Made by a program: the position numbers and the translations under genes
The notes under the pieces: generated by a model
Seen by the model: the letters and a program-made list of their open reading frames with translations, nothing else
The model's database searches: none
What the model was told of the DNA's origin: nothing
Shown: one piece after another, positions 54,246 to 62,322 of the stretch
Position numbering within the stretch: the first letter of the stretch is position 1
Layout: every line of letters starts with the position of its first letter
NCBI GenBank assembly: GCA_963742715.1
Contig: CAVUMR010000002.1
Location: 2,046,001-2,110,000 of the forward strand
Direction: 5' to 3'
DNA from: CAVUMR01 sp963742715
Lineage (GTDB): Bacteria; Actinomycetota; Actinomycetes; Mycobacteriales; Micromonosporaceae
Length of the DNA stretch: 64,000 nt

Positions 54246-55153
54246 GAGTGCTGCGGCTGCCGGACCGGTACGACCTGCCCGGCTCGCTCGGCATGCTGCG
54301 CCTCGGCGGGTACGACCCGACCACCTGGCTCGGTGCCGACGAACTGTGGCGGGCCAGCCGTACCCCCGCCGGCCCGGGCACGATCCGGCTGGTCCGGCAC
54401 GGCGACGAGCTGCACGCGACCGCGGCCGGCCCCGGCGCCGAGTGGCTGCTGGACCGGGCCGACGCGCTGGCCGGGCTGCGCGACGATCCGACCGGCTTCA
54501 CCGAGCTGTCCCGGGCGCACCCACTGGTGGCGCGGCTGGCCGCGGCCCGGACCGGGCTGCGCATCCCGCGCACCGAGCGGGTGTACGAGGAGCTCCTCAA
54601 GGCGGTACTCGGGCAGAAGGTCACCGGCATCGAGTCGCGCCGGTCGTACAACGCGCTGGTCCGGCGCTTCGGCGAGCCGGCGCCCGGTGCCGGGAAGGCG
54701 CCGGTGGAGCTGTACGTGCCGCCGGCTCCGGAGACGCTCGCCGGTACCCCGTACTGGGCCCTGCACCCGCTCGGTGTCGAGGCGAAACGGGCCAGCACCC
54801 TGCTCCGGGCGTCGGTACTGGCCGACCGGCTCGAGGAGGCGGCCGGGATGGACCCGGCGCGGGCGACCGCGCGGCTGACCGCGGTACCGGGCATCGGCCC
54901 GTGGACCGCCGCCGAGGTGACCGTCGTCGCGCTGGGCGACCCGGACGCGGTGAGTGTGGGCGACTGGAACCTGCCGCACCTGGTCAGCTACGCGCTGGCC
55001 GGAGAGCCGCGCGGCGACGACGCCCGGATGCTGGAGCTGCTCGCCCCGTTCGCCGGACACCGGGCCCGGGTGATGCGGCTGCTGGCCACGGCCGGGATCC
55101 GGGTGCCGCAGCGGGCCCCCCGGGCCAAGCTGCGCTCGTTCGCCGCCTACTGA
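54242..55153 (+). CDS. AlkA-like DNA-3-methyladenine glycosylase
   Basis: 303 aa. Helix-hairpin-helix glycosylase: YEELLKAVLGQKVTGIESRRSY starts the core, the hairpin is LTAVPGIGPWTAAEVTVVAL, and the catalytic Asp is probably that in VGDWNLPHLV. It excises alkylated purines. ATG 54242 overlaps the NurA stop (ATGA), placing base excision in the same transcript as end resection. TACCGT 6 nt before the ATG might also give a separate leaderless transcript. It is followed by a noncoding 23-bp repeat. Confidence 0.9.
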   Translation: MRVLRLPDRYDLPGSLGMLRLGGYDPTTWLGADELWRASRTPAGPGTIRLVRHGDELHATAAGPGAEWLLDRADALAGLRDDPTGFTELSRAHPLVARLAAARTGLRIPRTERVYEELLKAVLGQKVTGIESRRSYNALVRRFGEPAPGAGKAPVELYVPPAPETLAGTPYWALHPLGVEAKRASTLLRASVLADRLEEAAGMDPARATARLTAVPGIGPWTAAEVTVVALGDPDAVSVGDWNLPHLVSYALAGEPRGDDARMLELLAPFAGHRARVMRLLATAGIRVPQRAPRAKLRSFAAY

Positions 55154-55162
55154 CCGGGCGCC

Positions 55163-55231
55163 TGTCGCCTACCGGGTGGCCCGCCCGTCGCCGACCGGGT
55201 GGCCCGCCTGCCGCCTCCCGGATGGCACGCC
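55163..55231. repeat. Three 23-bp tandem repeats after the glycosylase gene
   Basis: Units 55163-55185, 55186-55208 and 55209-55231, consensus around CGCCTACCGGGTGGCCCGCC, starting 10 bp after the stop codon in the convergent gap. Non-coding. Confidence 0.85.
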
Positions 55232-55257
55232 TGCCCGGTGGTGCGGCTGTGGAACCC

Positions 55258-56442
55258 TCACTGGACCGGCACCGGATACTCCGGCAGGGTGATCGCCTCC
55301 GCGGTCTTCGTCGCCATCTTGGCGATCAACCCCTTCCACGGCATGTACGGCAGGGCGCGGAAGGACTGGTTGCGGAGCCAGATCCTGGCCCGGGTAGGGG
55401 GCGCGAGAAAGCCGACGCCGTCCTGTGCCTGCTGCTGGTTGCGCCGGACGTAGTCGCGCAACCGCTGCTCGTACCGGGTGAACGCGAGCCCGTGGTCGCC
55501 GGGTGCGCCGGCCAGCTCCCCGGCGAGCAGGTACGCCGCGACGATCGCGGTACCGGTGCCGTTGCCGCCGGGACCGGCCGCGTACCCCGCGTCGCCGAGC
55601 AGGACGACCCGCCCGGTCGACCACCGGTCCAGCACGATCTGGCTGCACGAGTCGAAGTAGAAGTCCGGCTCCCGCAGGGCGGCGCGGAGCAGTCGCGGCA
55701 CCTCCCAACCCATCCCGGCGAACCGGTCGACGAGCAACTGCCGCTGCCGCGTCACGTCGTGCGGGTCGTGGTCCAGGGGCGGGGAGGCGAAGAAGAACAT
55801 CGCCTTCGCCTCGGTGTTCTGCCGCGCGCTGTACACCCCGGCGGTACGGCCGGGCACGCTGTACAGCCGACCCGTGCGGTCGAGTCCCAGGTGGTTGGCC
55901 GTGGTGAAGCTCGCGGCGTAGTAGCCGAGGTACCGGGCGTACCGCGACTCCTCGCCGAACGCGAGCGCCCGTACCGCCGAATGCATCCCGTCCGCGCCCA
56001 CCACCAGGTCGAAGCGACGGCGGTCGCCGCGGGCGAACGTCACGTCCACACCGTGCTCGTCCTGCGCGAGCGAGGTGATCGTGTCGTCGAAGACGTACTC
56101 GGTGTACGGCCGGGTCTCCTCGTACAGCAGCCGGCTGAGATCGCCGCGCAGGATCTCCACGTCGCCGCTGAAGATCGCGGCCGGCATGGTCGCCACCGAC
56201 CGGCCGGACGCGTCCACGTACGCCATCGAGCCCATCTCGGTGGCGAGCGCGCGGACGGAGTCCAGGATGCCCATGCGCTCCAGCACGGTCAGGTGCGTCC
56301 GGCCGCGGAAGTCGACGGCGTAGCCGCCGTCCCGCAGCGCCGGGGCGCGCTCCACCACGGTGACGTCGACGCCGTACCGGTGCAGCCAGTGCGCCAGCGC
56401 GGGTCCGGCGATGCTGGCCCCGGAGATGAGCACGTTCGTCAT
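55258..56442 (-). CDS. FAD-dependent monooxygenase (TetX/PHBH-like)
   Basis: 394 aa from ATG 56442 with GGGAGG upstream. FAD motifs are VLISGASIAGPALAHWL (GxGxxG-like, with Ala/Ser variants), DLVVGADGMHSAVRAL (DG motif) and GRVVLLGDAGYAAGPGGNGTGTAIV (GD motif). This fits group A aromatic/polyketide hydroxylases such as the rifampicin- and tetracycline-modifying enzymes. It is divergent from a TetR gene with a shared operator, so expression is probably induced by the substrate. Confidence 0.92.
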   Translation of the reverse strand: MTNVLISGASIAGPALAHWLHRYGVDVTVVERAPALRDGGYAVDFRGRTHLTVLERMGILDSVRALATEMGSMAYVDASGRSVATMPAAIFSGDVEILRGDLSRLLYEETRPYTEYVFDDTITSLAQDEHGVDVTFARGDRRRFDLVVGADGMHSAVRALAFGEESRYARYLGYYAASFTTANHLGLDRTGRLYSVPGRTAGVYSARQNTEAKAMFFFASPPLDHDPHDVTRQRQLLVDRFAGMGWEVPRLLRAALREPDFYFDSCSQIVLDRWSTGRVVLLGDAGYAAGPGGNGTGTAIVAAYLLAGELAGAPGDHGLAFTRYEQRLRDYVRRNQQQAQDGVGFLAPPTRARIWLRNQSFRALPYMPWKGLIAKMATKTAEAITLPEYPVPVQ

Positions 56443-56477
56443 GGTCGTCCTCCCAGATCGTCGAGCACTGCCGTGAC

Positions 56478-56517
56478 TATACAAACGTCTTAGACATTCG
56501 TATAGGACGTCTGTATA
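56478..56517. promoter_or_regulatory. TetR operator, three related 12-bp half-sites
   Basis: TATACAAACGTC (56478-56489) is matched on the opposite strand by half-sites at 56493-56504 (TATACGAATGTC) and 56506-56517 (TATACAGACGTC). First and third agree at 11 of 12 positions. The A/T-rich block sits between the divergent monooxygenase and TetR genes and overlaps both likely promoters. Confidence 0.85.
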
Positions 56518-56538
56518 GAGGGGGTTAGGATCCACACC

Positions 56539-57144
56539 GTGGGACATCGGGAACAGCTGCTGACCGGGGCCAAGCGCTGCCTGCTGGAGCGCGGGTACGC
56601 CCGGACCACCGCGCGGGACATCGTCGCGGCGTCCGGCACGAACCTCGCCTCGATCGGCTACCACTTCGGCTCGAAGGACGCGCTGCTCAACGCCGCGATG
56701 CTGGACGCCATCGCGGAGTGGGGCGAGGAGCTCGGCCGGGTGCTCGGTGCCGAGTCGCAGGCCGGGACAGAGGGTGACCCCGCGGATCGGCTCGAGCGGC
56801 TCTGGGACCGGATGATCGAGTCGTTCGGCAACCACCGCGCGCTCTGGCTCGCCAGCTTCGAGGCGTTCGTGGTGTCGGCGCACTCCCCCGACCTGCGCCG
56901 GCAGTTGGCCGACGGTCAGGATCTCGGCCGGTCCGGGCTGGCCGCGCAGATCCTCGACATCGCCGAGGAGGCGGTCAGCGCGGCGGTCGCGCGCAGCGTG
57001 GGCTCGGTCGGACTGGCCATGGTGTCGGGACTGCTCGCGCAACATCTGGTCGATCCGGACCGGGCGCCCACCGGCAAGGAGGTGGCCGACGGCCTCCGGG
57101 CGCTCGCCGCGTCCGGCCGAGCCTCCGAGCCGGCAGCGGGCTGA
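56539..57144 (+). CDS. TetR-family transcriptional repressor
   Basis: 201 aa. The N-terminal HTH is LLERGYARTTARDIVAASGTNLASIGYHFGSKDALLNAAM, a canonical TetR domain. The C-terminal ligand domain (about 70-200) is unassigned. GTG 56539 is preceded by TAGGAT 7 nt upstream with no ribosome site, suggesting a leaderless mRNA. It should repress itself and the divergent monooxygenase through the operator at 56478-56517. The stop codon lies inside the first unit of a 26-bp repeat. Confidence 0.94.
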   Translation: MGHREQLLTGAKRCLLERGYARTTARDIVAASGTNLASIGYHFGSKDALLNAAMLDAIAEWGEELGRVLGAESQAGTEGDPADRLERLWDRMIESFGNHRALWLASFEAFVVSAHSPDLRRQLADGQDLGRSGLAAQILDIAEEAVSAAVARSVGSVGLAMVSGLLAQHLVDPDRAPTGKEVADGLRALAASGRASEPAAG

Positions 57145-57217
57145 GCATTCCCGAGCCCGAGGCCGGCCGAGCATTCCCGAGCCCGAGGCCGGCTGAGCAT
57201 CCGGAGCCCGCGGCCGG
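57141..57217. repeat. Three 26-bp tandem repeats spanning the tetR stop codon
   Basis: 57141-57166, 57167-57192 and 57193-57217, consensus TGAGCATTCCCGAGCCCGAGGCCGG. The stop of the TetR gene (57142-57144) is part of unit 1, so further copies extend only into non-coding DNA. Confidence 0.9.
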
Positions 57218-57270
57218 CTGAGCAGCGCTACTGACCACGCCCCGTTCCACCGCCGTGGTTGACTGGCGGC

Positions 57271-58359
57271 GTGGATCTGCCGGTGAAGGTGCCGACCGAG
57301 CCGATGCTCGCCAACAGCGTGGTGGAGATCCCCACCGGCGAGGGCATGACGTACGAGCCGAAATGGGACGGCTTCCGCTGCATCGTGTTCCGCGACGGCG
57401 ACGAGGTGGAGCTGGCCAGCCGCGGCGGCAAGACGATGACCCGGTACTTCCCGGAGGTCGTCGAGTTCGTCCGGGACCAGTTCCCGGCCCGCTGCGCGGT
57501 CGACGGGGAGCTGGTCGTGGTGGTGCGCGACGGCACGCCGCGGCTCGACTTCGACACGCTCGGCCAGCGCATCCACCCGGCCGGGTCGCGGGTCCGGATG
57601 CTCGCCGAGACCACGCCGACGAGCTTCGTCGCGTTCGACCTGCTCGCCATCGGGGACGACGACCTCACCGCCAGGCCGTTCCGGGAGCGCCGCGAACGAC
57701 TGGCGGCCGCGCTCGCCGACGCCCGACCGCCGGTGTACCTGACCCCGAGCACGCAGGACCTGGACACCGCCCGCCGCTGGTTCGGGCTGTTCGAGGGAGC
57801 CGGGCTCGACGGGCTGATCGCGAAGCCCGCCAGCCTGCCGTACGGGCCGGGCAAGCGGCTGATGTACAAGATCAAGCACGCGCGTACCGCCGACTGTGTG
57901 GTCGCCGGATTTCGCTGGCACAAGTCCGGTCCGGTGGTCGGCTCGCTGCTGCTCGGGCTGTACGGCGACGACGGCCTGCTGCACCACGTCGGCGTGTCCG
58001 CCTCGTTCTCGGTCAAGCGCCGGGGCGAGCTGGTGGCCGAGCTCGAGCCGTACCGCGATCCCGCCGAGCACCCGTGGCTGCCACCGCACGCGCGGGTGAC
58101 CGAGGGTCAGCGGTTGCCCGGTGCGGTCAGCCGCTGGACCGGTACCCGCGACCTGTCCTGGGAGCCGCTGCGGCCGGACCTGGTGTGCGAGGTCGGGTAC
58201 GACCACATGGAGGAGGAGCGGTTCCGGCACCCGGCCCGGTTCCTGCGCTGGCGACCGGACCGGGAACCCGGCTCGTGCCGGTACGACCAGCTCGACCGGC
58301 CGGTTCGGTTCGACGTGGACCGGGTACTGGCCGGGGCACCCAGCGCAGGGAGTGAGTAG
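57271..58359 (+). CDS. ligC: ATP-dependent DNA ligase (LigC-like)
   Basis: 362 aa from GTG 57271 (TTG 57259 possible). The nucleotidyl-transferase motif I is EPKWDGFRC with adenylated K31. Other motifs are VDGELVVVV, FDLLAIGDDDL, GLDGLIAKP and LMYKIKHARTADCVV. The C-terminal OB fold ends near 350. There is no polymerase or nuclease domain and no ku gene nearby, so it is the stand-alone LigC type implicated in excision repair in mycobacteria. TTGACT 6 nt before the GTG may be a -10. Its stop shares one base with the next start. Confidence 0.92.
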   Translation: MDLPVKVPTEPMLANSVVEIPTGEGMTYEPKWDGFRCIVFRDGDEVELASRGGKTMTRYFPEVVEFVRDQFPARCAVDGELVVVVRDGTPRLDFDTLGQRIHPAGSRVRMLAETTPTSFVAFDLLAIGDDDLTARPFRERRERLAAALADARPPVYLTPSTQDLDTARRWFGLFEGAGLDGLIAKPASLPYGPGKRLMYKIKHARTADCVVAGFRWHKSGPVVGSLLLGLYGDDGLLHHVGVSASFSVKRRGELVAELEPYRDPAEHPWLPPHARVTEGQRLPGAVSRWTGTRDLSWEPLRPDLVCEVGYDHMEEERFRHPARFLRWRPDREPGSCRYDQLDRPVRFDVDRVLAGAPSAGSE

Positions 58360-59903
58360 TGAGTCGAGCGGTACCCATCCGGATCGTCGCCGCGCTGCTG
58401 GTCGGCGCGGTACTCGCGACGACCGCGGCCTGTTCGACTCCGCGCACCCGCTGGGTGGACCCCCCCGGCGGCTCGTCGAACGGTCCGGGCGGGACCGGCA
58501 CCGTCAGCTGGCGGCCCTGCCCCGAGGTGGCCGAGGAATCGCTCGGTCAGCTGCCGAAGAACGTCACGTTCGAGTGCGGCACGGTGCGGGTGCCGCAGGA
58601 CTGGCACCACCCCGGCAACGGCTCCACGTTCGACATCGCGCTGATGCGGGCGCACGCCGCCGGCCAGTCCGGCCGGATCGGCTCGCTGCTGGTCAACCCG
58701 GGCGGGCCGGGTGGCTCCGGCGTACAGCTCGCCGCGTACCTGTCACAGGGACTGCCGGCCGAGGTGACCCGCCGGTTCGACCTGGTCGGCTTCGACCCGC
58801 GCGGCGTCGGCAAGTCCTCCCCGGTCGAGTGCATCAGCGACGCCGACAAGGACGCGAACATCGGCTTCGAGCCGGATCCGGCCAGCCAGCCGCAGTTCGA
58901 CCGGCTCGTGCAGCTCACCCGGCAGATGGCCGAGGACTGCCAGAGCAGGTACAGGGCCACCCTCGGCCTGTTCGCCACCGAGCAGGCCGTCCGGGACATG
59001 GACGCGATCCGGGGCGCGCTCGGCGACGAGAAGCTGACCTTCCTGGGCTACTCGTACGGCACCCTGCTCGGCGCGGTGTACGCGCACCTGTTCCCGCGCC
59101 GGGTCCGCGCGCTGGTACTCGACGGCGCGGTGGACCCGCGGGAGAACGACGTGGCGGCCAGCGAGGGCCAGGCGGCCGGTTTCGAGAACGCGTTCAACCA
59201 GTTCGCCGCCTGGTGCAAGGTGAACGCCACGCTCTGTCCGATCGGGCCGGACGCCCGGCGCGCGCTGACCGCAATCCTCGGCAAGGTGCGGTCCCGGCCG
59301 CTGCGGGCACCGGACGGCCGCCAGGTGACCCCGGGCTGGGTGTTCACCGCAGTGGTGTCCGCCTTGTACTCGCGCAGCCAGTGGCCGGTGCTCGGCGGCG
59401 CGCTGGGCCAGGTCAACCGCGGCGACCCGGACGGCGTACTGCAGCTGGTGGACCTGTTCTACGAGCGCGACTCGCACGGGCACTACACGAACCTGATCGA
59501 CGCGAACAGCGCGATCAACTGTGTCGACGAGACCGACCCGCCGAGCGTCGCCGAGGTACGCAGGTACCAGTCGGACTGGCGGAAGAAGTACCCGCTGTTC
59601 GGGGCGCCGCTCGCGCTGTCCATGCTGGCCTGCTCGGTGTGGCCGGCAACCCGCGACCCGTACCCGGTCGGTGCCGCCGACGGTGCGCCGCCGATCCTGG
59701 TGGTGGGCACCCGCAACGACCCGGCCACGCCGTACGCCCAGACCGCCCGGCTCGCCTCGCTGCTCGGTACCGGCACGGTGCTCACCTGGGAAGGCGACGG
59801 GCACACCGCGTACCCGCAGACGGCCTGCGTGACCTCAGCGGTGGACGGCTACCTGGTCGACCTGAAGGTGCCGGACGACAACACCAGCTGCCCCGCGCGT
59901 TGA
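58359..59903 (+). CDS. Exported alpha/beta hydrolase, tripeptidyl-aminopeptidase-like lipoprotein
   Basis: 514 aa. The signal peptide (IRIVAALLVGAVLATTAAC) ends at a Cys that could be lipidated. The hydrolase core has LLVNPGGPGGSG (oxyanion region), nucleophile S232 in LGYSYGTLLG, Asp in VVGTRNDPATPYA and His in EGDGHTAYP. The C-terminal TAP-like domain and Cys pairs are typical of secreted Streptomyces peptidases that release N-terminal tripeptides. GTG 58359 overlaps the ligase stop by one base, but functional linkage is doubtful. Confidence 0.92.
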   Translation: MSRAVPIRIVAALLVGAVLATTAACSTPRTRWVDPPGGSSNGPGGTGTVSWRPCPEVAEESLGQLPKNVTFECGTVRVPQDWHHPGNGSTFDIALMRAHAAGQSGRIGSLLVNPGGPGGSGVQLAAYLSQGLPAEVTRRFDLVGFDPRGVGKSSPVECISDADKDANIGFEPDPASQPQFDRLVQLTRQMAEDCQSRYRATLGLFATEQAVRDMDAIRGALGDEKLTFLGYSYGTLLGAVYAHLFPRRVRALVLDGAVDPRENDVAASEGQAAGFENAFNQFAAWCKVNATLCPIGPDARRALTAILGKVRSRPLRAPDGRQVTPGWVFTAVVSALYSRSQWPVLGGALGQVNRGDPDGVLQLVDLFYERDSHGHYTNLIDANSAINCVDETDPPSVAEVRRYQSDWRKKYPLFGAPLALSMLACSVWPATRDPYPVGAADGAPPILVVGTRNDPATPYAQTARLASLLGTGTVLTWEGDGHTAYPQTACVTSAVDGYLVDLKVPDDNTSCPAR

Positions 59904-59919
59904 GGTGGGGTAGGACGGG

Positions 59920-61098
59920 TCAGCCCGGACTGACGCCGGCGACGGCGGCCAGCGCGCCGACCGGATCGAGGTACAGGCCGGCCAGCAGGGTCACCCACTG
60001 GTACACCGCGTCCTCGTTCGGTGCCAATGGCCCGGGCCGGTAGTGCGGCGAGGAGAGCCCGCGCTGTACCGACTCGCACGCCGCCCAGTCCTGCCGGTTG
60101 GTGACGTCCCAGAAGTCCACCGCGTACCGGGGCTCCGGCACCCCCGGCGGTACGTACCAGGAGCACTCGATCCAGGTGCGGTCCGGCGCGAGCGGCGACA
60201 GCCGGTGCGTCATCAGGTAGTCCGGATGCGGCGAGATCAGCAGGTTCGGAAACAGGCTCAGGTACCGCACGGTGCGCCGGTCCACGCCGGGCAGGAACGG
60301 CCCGGGCGAGCGCCCGTCCAGCGACATCGTCTCGGCGTGCTCGCGCAGCTCCATCGCGCCGCCGACCCAGGCGCCCGGCAGCCGGTAGTTGTCCCCCGAG
60401 GTCGGCGGCGACACCTGGCACAGCTCGGGATGGATCAGCGGGCAGTGGTAGCACTCGTGGTAGTTCTCGACGACCACCTTCCAGTTGGCGGCCACCTCGT
60501 ACGAGTGCCGGGCGCCGAGCTCGAGGGTTTCCGGCCGGTACGGCTCGACCAGTCCGGCCAACTCGCCGAGGTACGACTGGAACAACGGTCCCCCACCGAG
60601 CGCGTGTACGAACAGCCAGCCGCACCACTCCGCGACCGGCAACTCGACCAGCCCGTGTCCGGCCGGAGTCGCCGGCATCCCGGGGGCGGTACGCAACGCG
60701 CCGTCGAGCCGGTACGCCCAGCCGTGGTACGGGCACACGATCGCCGGCCGGCCACTGGTCCCCTCCCCCGGCAGCAGCTCGTGGCCGCGGTGCCGGCAGA
60801 CGTTCGCGAACGCGCGTACGCCATCGGAGAACGTCAGCAGCACCCCGACGTCGCCGACCGTGATCGCGCGGTGGGTGACGGAGCCGTCAGCACGGTCCAG
60901 TGGTGCCGGAGGCGCGGCCAGATCCGCGACCCGTCCGAGGCAGGTCCACGCGCCGGCGAACAGGTTCCGCTGCTCCCAGGCGTACACCTCGGCGGAGGTG
61001 TAGGCGGCGGCCGGGAGCATGACCGACTCTCCGTGCGGCCGCATCGCCGCCGCCAGGTCGTCGGGGTCGAGGGGCGCCGGACCGGAGACAACGGACAT
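59920..61098 (-). CDS. Rieske non-heme iron oxygenase (choline/betaine monooxygenase-like)
   Basis: 392 aa. The Rieske cluster is C101-x-H103 and C122-x2-H125 (CRHRGHELL, CPYHGWAY). The mononuclear iron site is H218 and H223 in ENYHECYHCPLIHP, with the Asp probably in VTNRQDWAACE. The length and ECYHC pattern match the CMO/GbcA group, which demethylates or hydroxylates quaternary amines. The partner reductase is not in the window. ATG 61098 has TAGCCT 7 nt upstream and no ribosome site, suggesting a leaderless mRNA. Confidence 0.92.
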   Translation of the reverse strand: MSVVSGPAPLDPDDLAAAMRPHGESVMLPAAAYTSAEVYAWEQRNLFAGAWTCLGRVADLAAPPAPLDRADGSVTHRAITVGDVGVLLTFSDGVRAFANVCRHRGHELLPGEGTSGRPAIVCPYHGWAYRLDGALRTAPGMPATPAGHGLVELPVAEWCGWLFVHALGGGPLFQSYLGELAGLVEPYRPETLELGARHSYEVAANWKVVVENYHECYHCPLIHPELCQVSPPTSGDNYRLPGAWVGGAMELREHAETMSLDGRSPGPFLPGVDRRTVRYLSLFPNLLISPHPDYLMTHRLSPLAPDRTWIECSWYVPPGVPEPRYAVDFWDVTNRQDWAACESVQRGLSSPHYRPGPLAPNEDAVYQWVTLLAGLYLDPVGALAAVAGVSPG

Positions 61099-61150
61099 GC
61101 CCGGCAGGCTAACCCGGCCGGGCGGGACAGGTCACGGTCGAGCCCACGGG

Positions 61151-61290
61151 CACCGCACGGCCCGGCACAGCACGGCCCGGCACGGCACAGCACGGCCCGG
61201 CACAGCACGGCCCGGCACAGCACGGCCCGGCACAGCACGGCCCGGCACAGCACGGCCTGGCACAGCACGGCCCGGCACGGCACGGCAGGG
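61151..61290. repeat. 15-bp minisatellite, about nine copies
   Basis: Consensus CACAGCACGGCCCGG, with one 20-bp variant unit and degenerate ends. It fills the 197-bp gap upstream of the Rieske gene and after the frameshifted membrane gene. All six frames are open across it, so overlapping ORFs of RPGTA-type repeats are artefacts. Confidence 0.95.
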
Positions 61291-61295
61291 CACGG

Positions 61296-62041
61296 CTACT
61301 GGTCGTCGCTCATACTCTTCTTCTTGCCGGCCCGACCGAATCTCCTGGCGATGCGGCCGATCCTCCTGACGATGCGGCCGGTCTCCCTGGTGTTCCGATC
61401 CGCCTTCGGCGGCGGGGCCGTGGCCCGGTACTTCGCCACGATCGCCATCAGCCGCCGGCGCCCCGAGCGGGCCAGCATCCGGTGACACGCCGCCCGGAGG
61501 TCCTCCTTGCCGGGATGGCTGTTCAACGCGAGGTCGCCGACATAAGCGGCGTCGAGACTTCCCTCGGCTCCCGGTTGGCTTTCCAGATATCCACGGAGCT
61601 CATTGAGAAAAGGCCTTATCCGGGTACCCGACACCACGGGGTAAACCGCGCGGTAGATCCAGTCGTCGGCCTTGTCGTAACAGGCGTGCTCGATCTGCTC
61701 GGCAATGTACAAACGGAGGTTTTCCGATCCCGGAGCAGCGGAAGATTCCGGATCCCGCCGGAGATGACCAGAGCGCCGACTATCGCGATGATGTCGCTCA
61801 TTCGCAGTATTCCTGACGGGTCGACGGGATCGAGCGCGACCGCCAGGTCATCGGACGAGCGGCTGAGCGACACGGCCACCGCGATGACTCCGCCGTCGAA
61901 GGCGAGCAGCGCTACGAACCACCAGAACGCGGTACGCAGCCGCCAGCGGCGACTTGCCTGGTGAACGACCTTCCAGAGCATGACCAGCCGGAGCGCCACC
62001 ACGACGGCAGGGACGAGAACAAGGGGGTCTGCTCCACTCAC
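61296..62041 (-). pseudogene. Membrane protein with single-base frameshift
   Basis: GTG 62041 overlaps the upstream HTH stop (GTGA). The first frame gives about 105 residues with three membrane helices (ADPLVLVPAVVVALRLVMLW; AFWWFVALLAFDGGVIAVAVSL; SDIIAIVGALVISGGI), then LPLLRDRKTSV and drifts into low-quality sequence ending at 61616. A second frame from about 61725 down to 61296 gives a well-formed soluble domain (ENLRLYIAEQIEHACYDKADDWIYR ... CHRMLARSGRRR) without a good start. One extra G near 61725 would fuse them as LLRDRENLRLYIAEQ. Either a real mutation or a sequencing error; a separate TTG-started gene at 61712 is less likely. Confidence 0.7.
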
Positions 62042-62322
62042 CTGACCGCGTAGCGGGAAAGCCTGCGCCGGTGCCGGGCACCGACGCTGACGACGATCTC
62101 CTTCTCGGCCAGCCGCCGCAGGGCATCTGCGGCGTCCTGCGGACGTACCGACGCGCGCTCGGCGATCTGGGTGGCGTCGAGAGCCAATCCGGTCCTCGAC
62201 AGGGCCTCGAGGACCCTGAATTCGGTCGCATCCACGGATGCCTGCATCGGCACCGTCGCCGACGACCTGAGAGTTCCGTCCTGATCGGCAATCGTGGCGG
62301 GCGGATCCAGCGAATTCGGCAT
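62038..62322 (-). CDS. Small winged-helix DNA-binding protein
   Basis: 94 aa. A single helix-turn-helix of the MarR/LrpA-like winged type: EFRVLEALSRTGLALDATQIAERASVRPQDAADALRRLAEKEIVVSVGA, followed by a basic tail RHRRRLSRYAVR. It is coupled by GTGA overlap to the membrane protein. The perfect GTTAC-N5-GTAAC dyad at 62388-62402, 66 bp upstream, is a likely operator, perhaps for this protein itself. Confidence 0.8.
   Translation of the reverse strand: MPNSLDPPATIADQDGTLRSSATVPMQASVDATEFRVLEALSRTGLALDATQIAERASVRPQDAADALRRLAEKEIVVSVGARHRRRLSRYAVR

Noticed and set aside
57271..58359. LigD-type non-homologous end-joining ligase
   Set aside because: Only the ligase core is present, with no polymerase or phosphoesterase domain and no ku gene in the window. 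LigC type fits better.
61150..61295. Possible CRISPR array
   Set aside because: Units are adjacent 15-bp tandem copies without unique spacers, and no cas genes are near.
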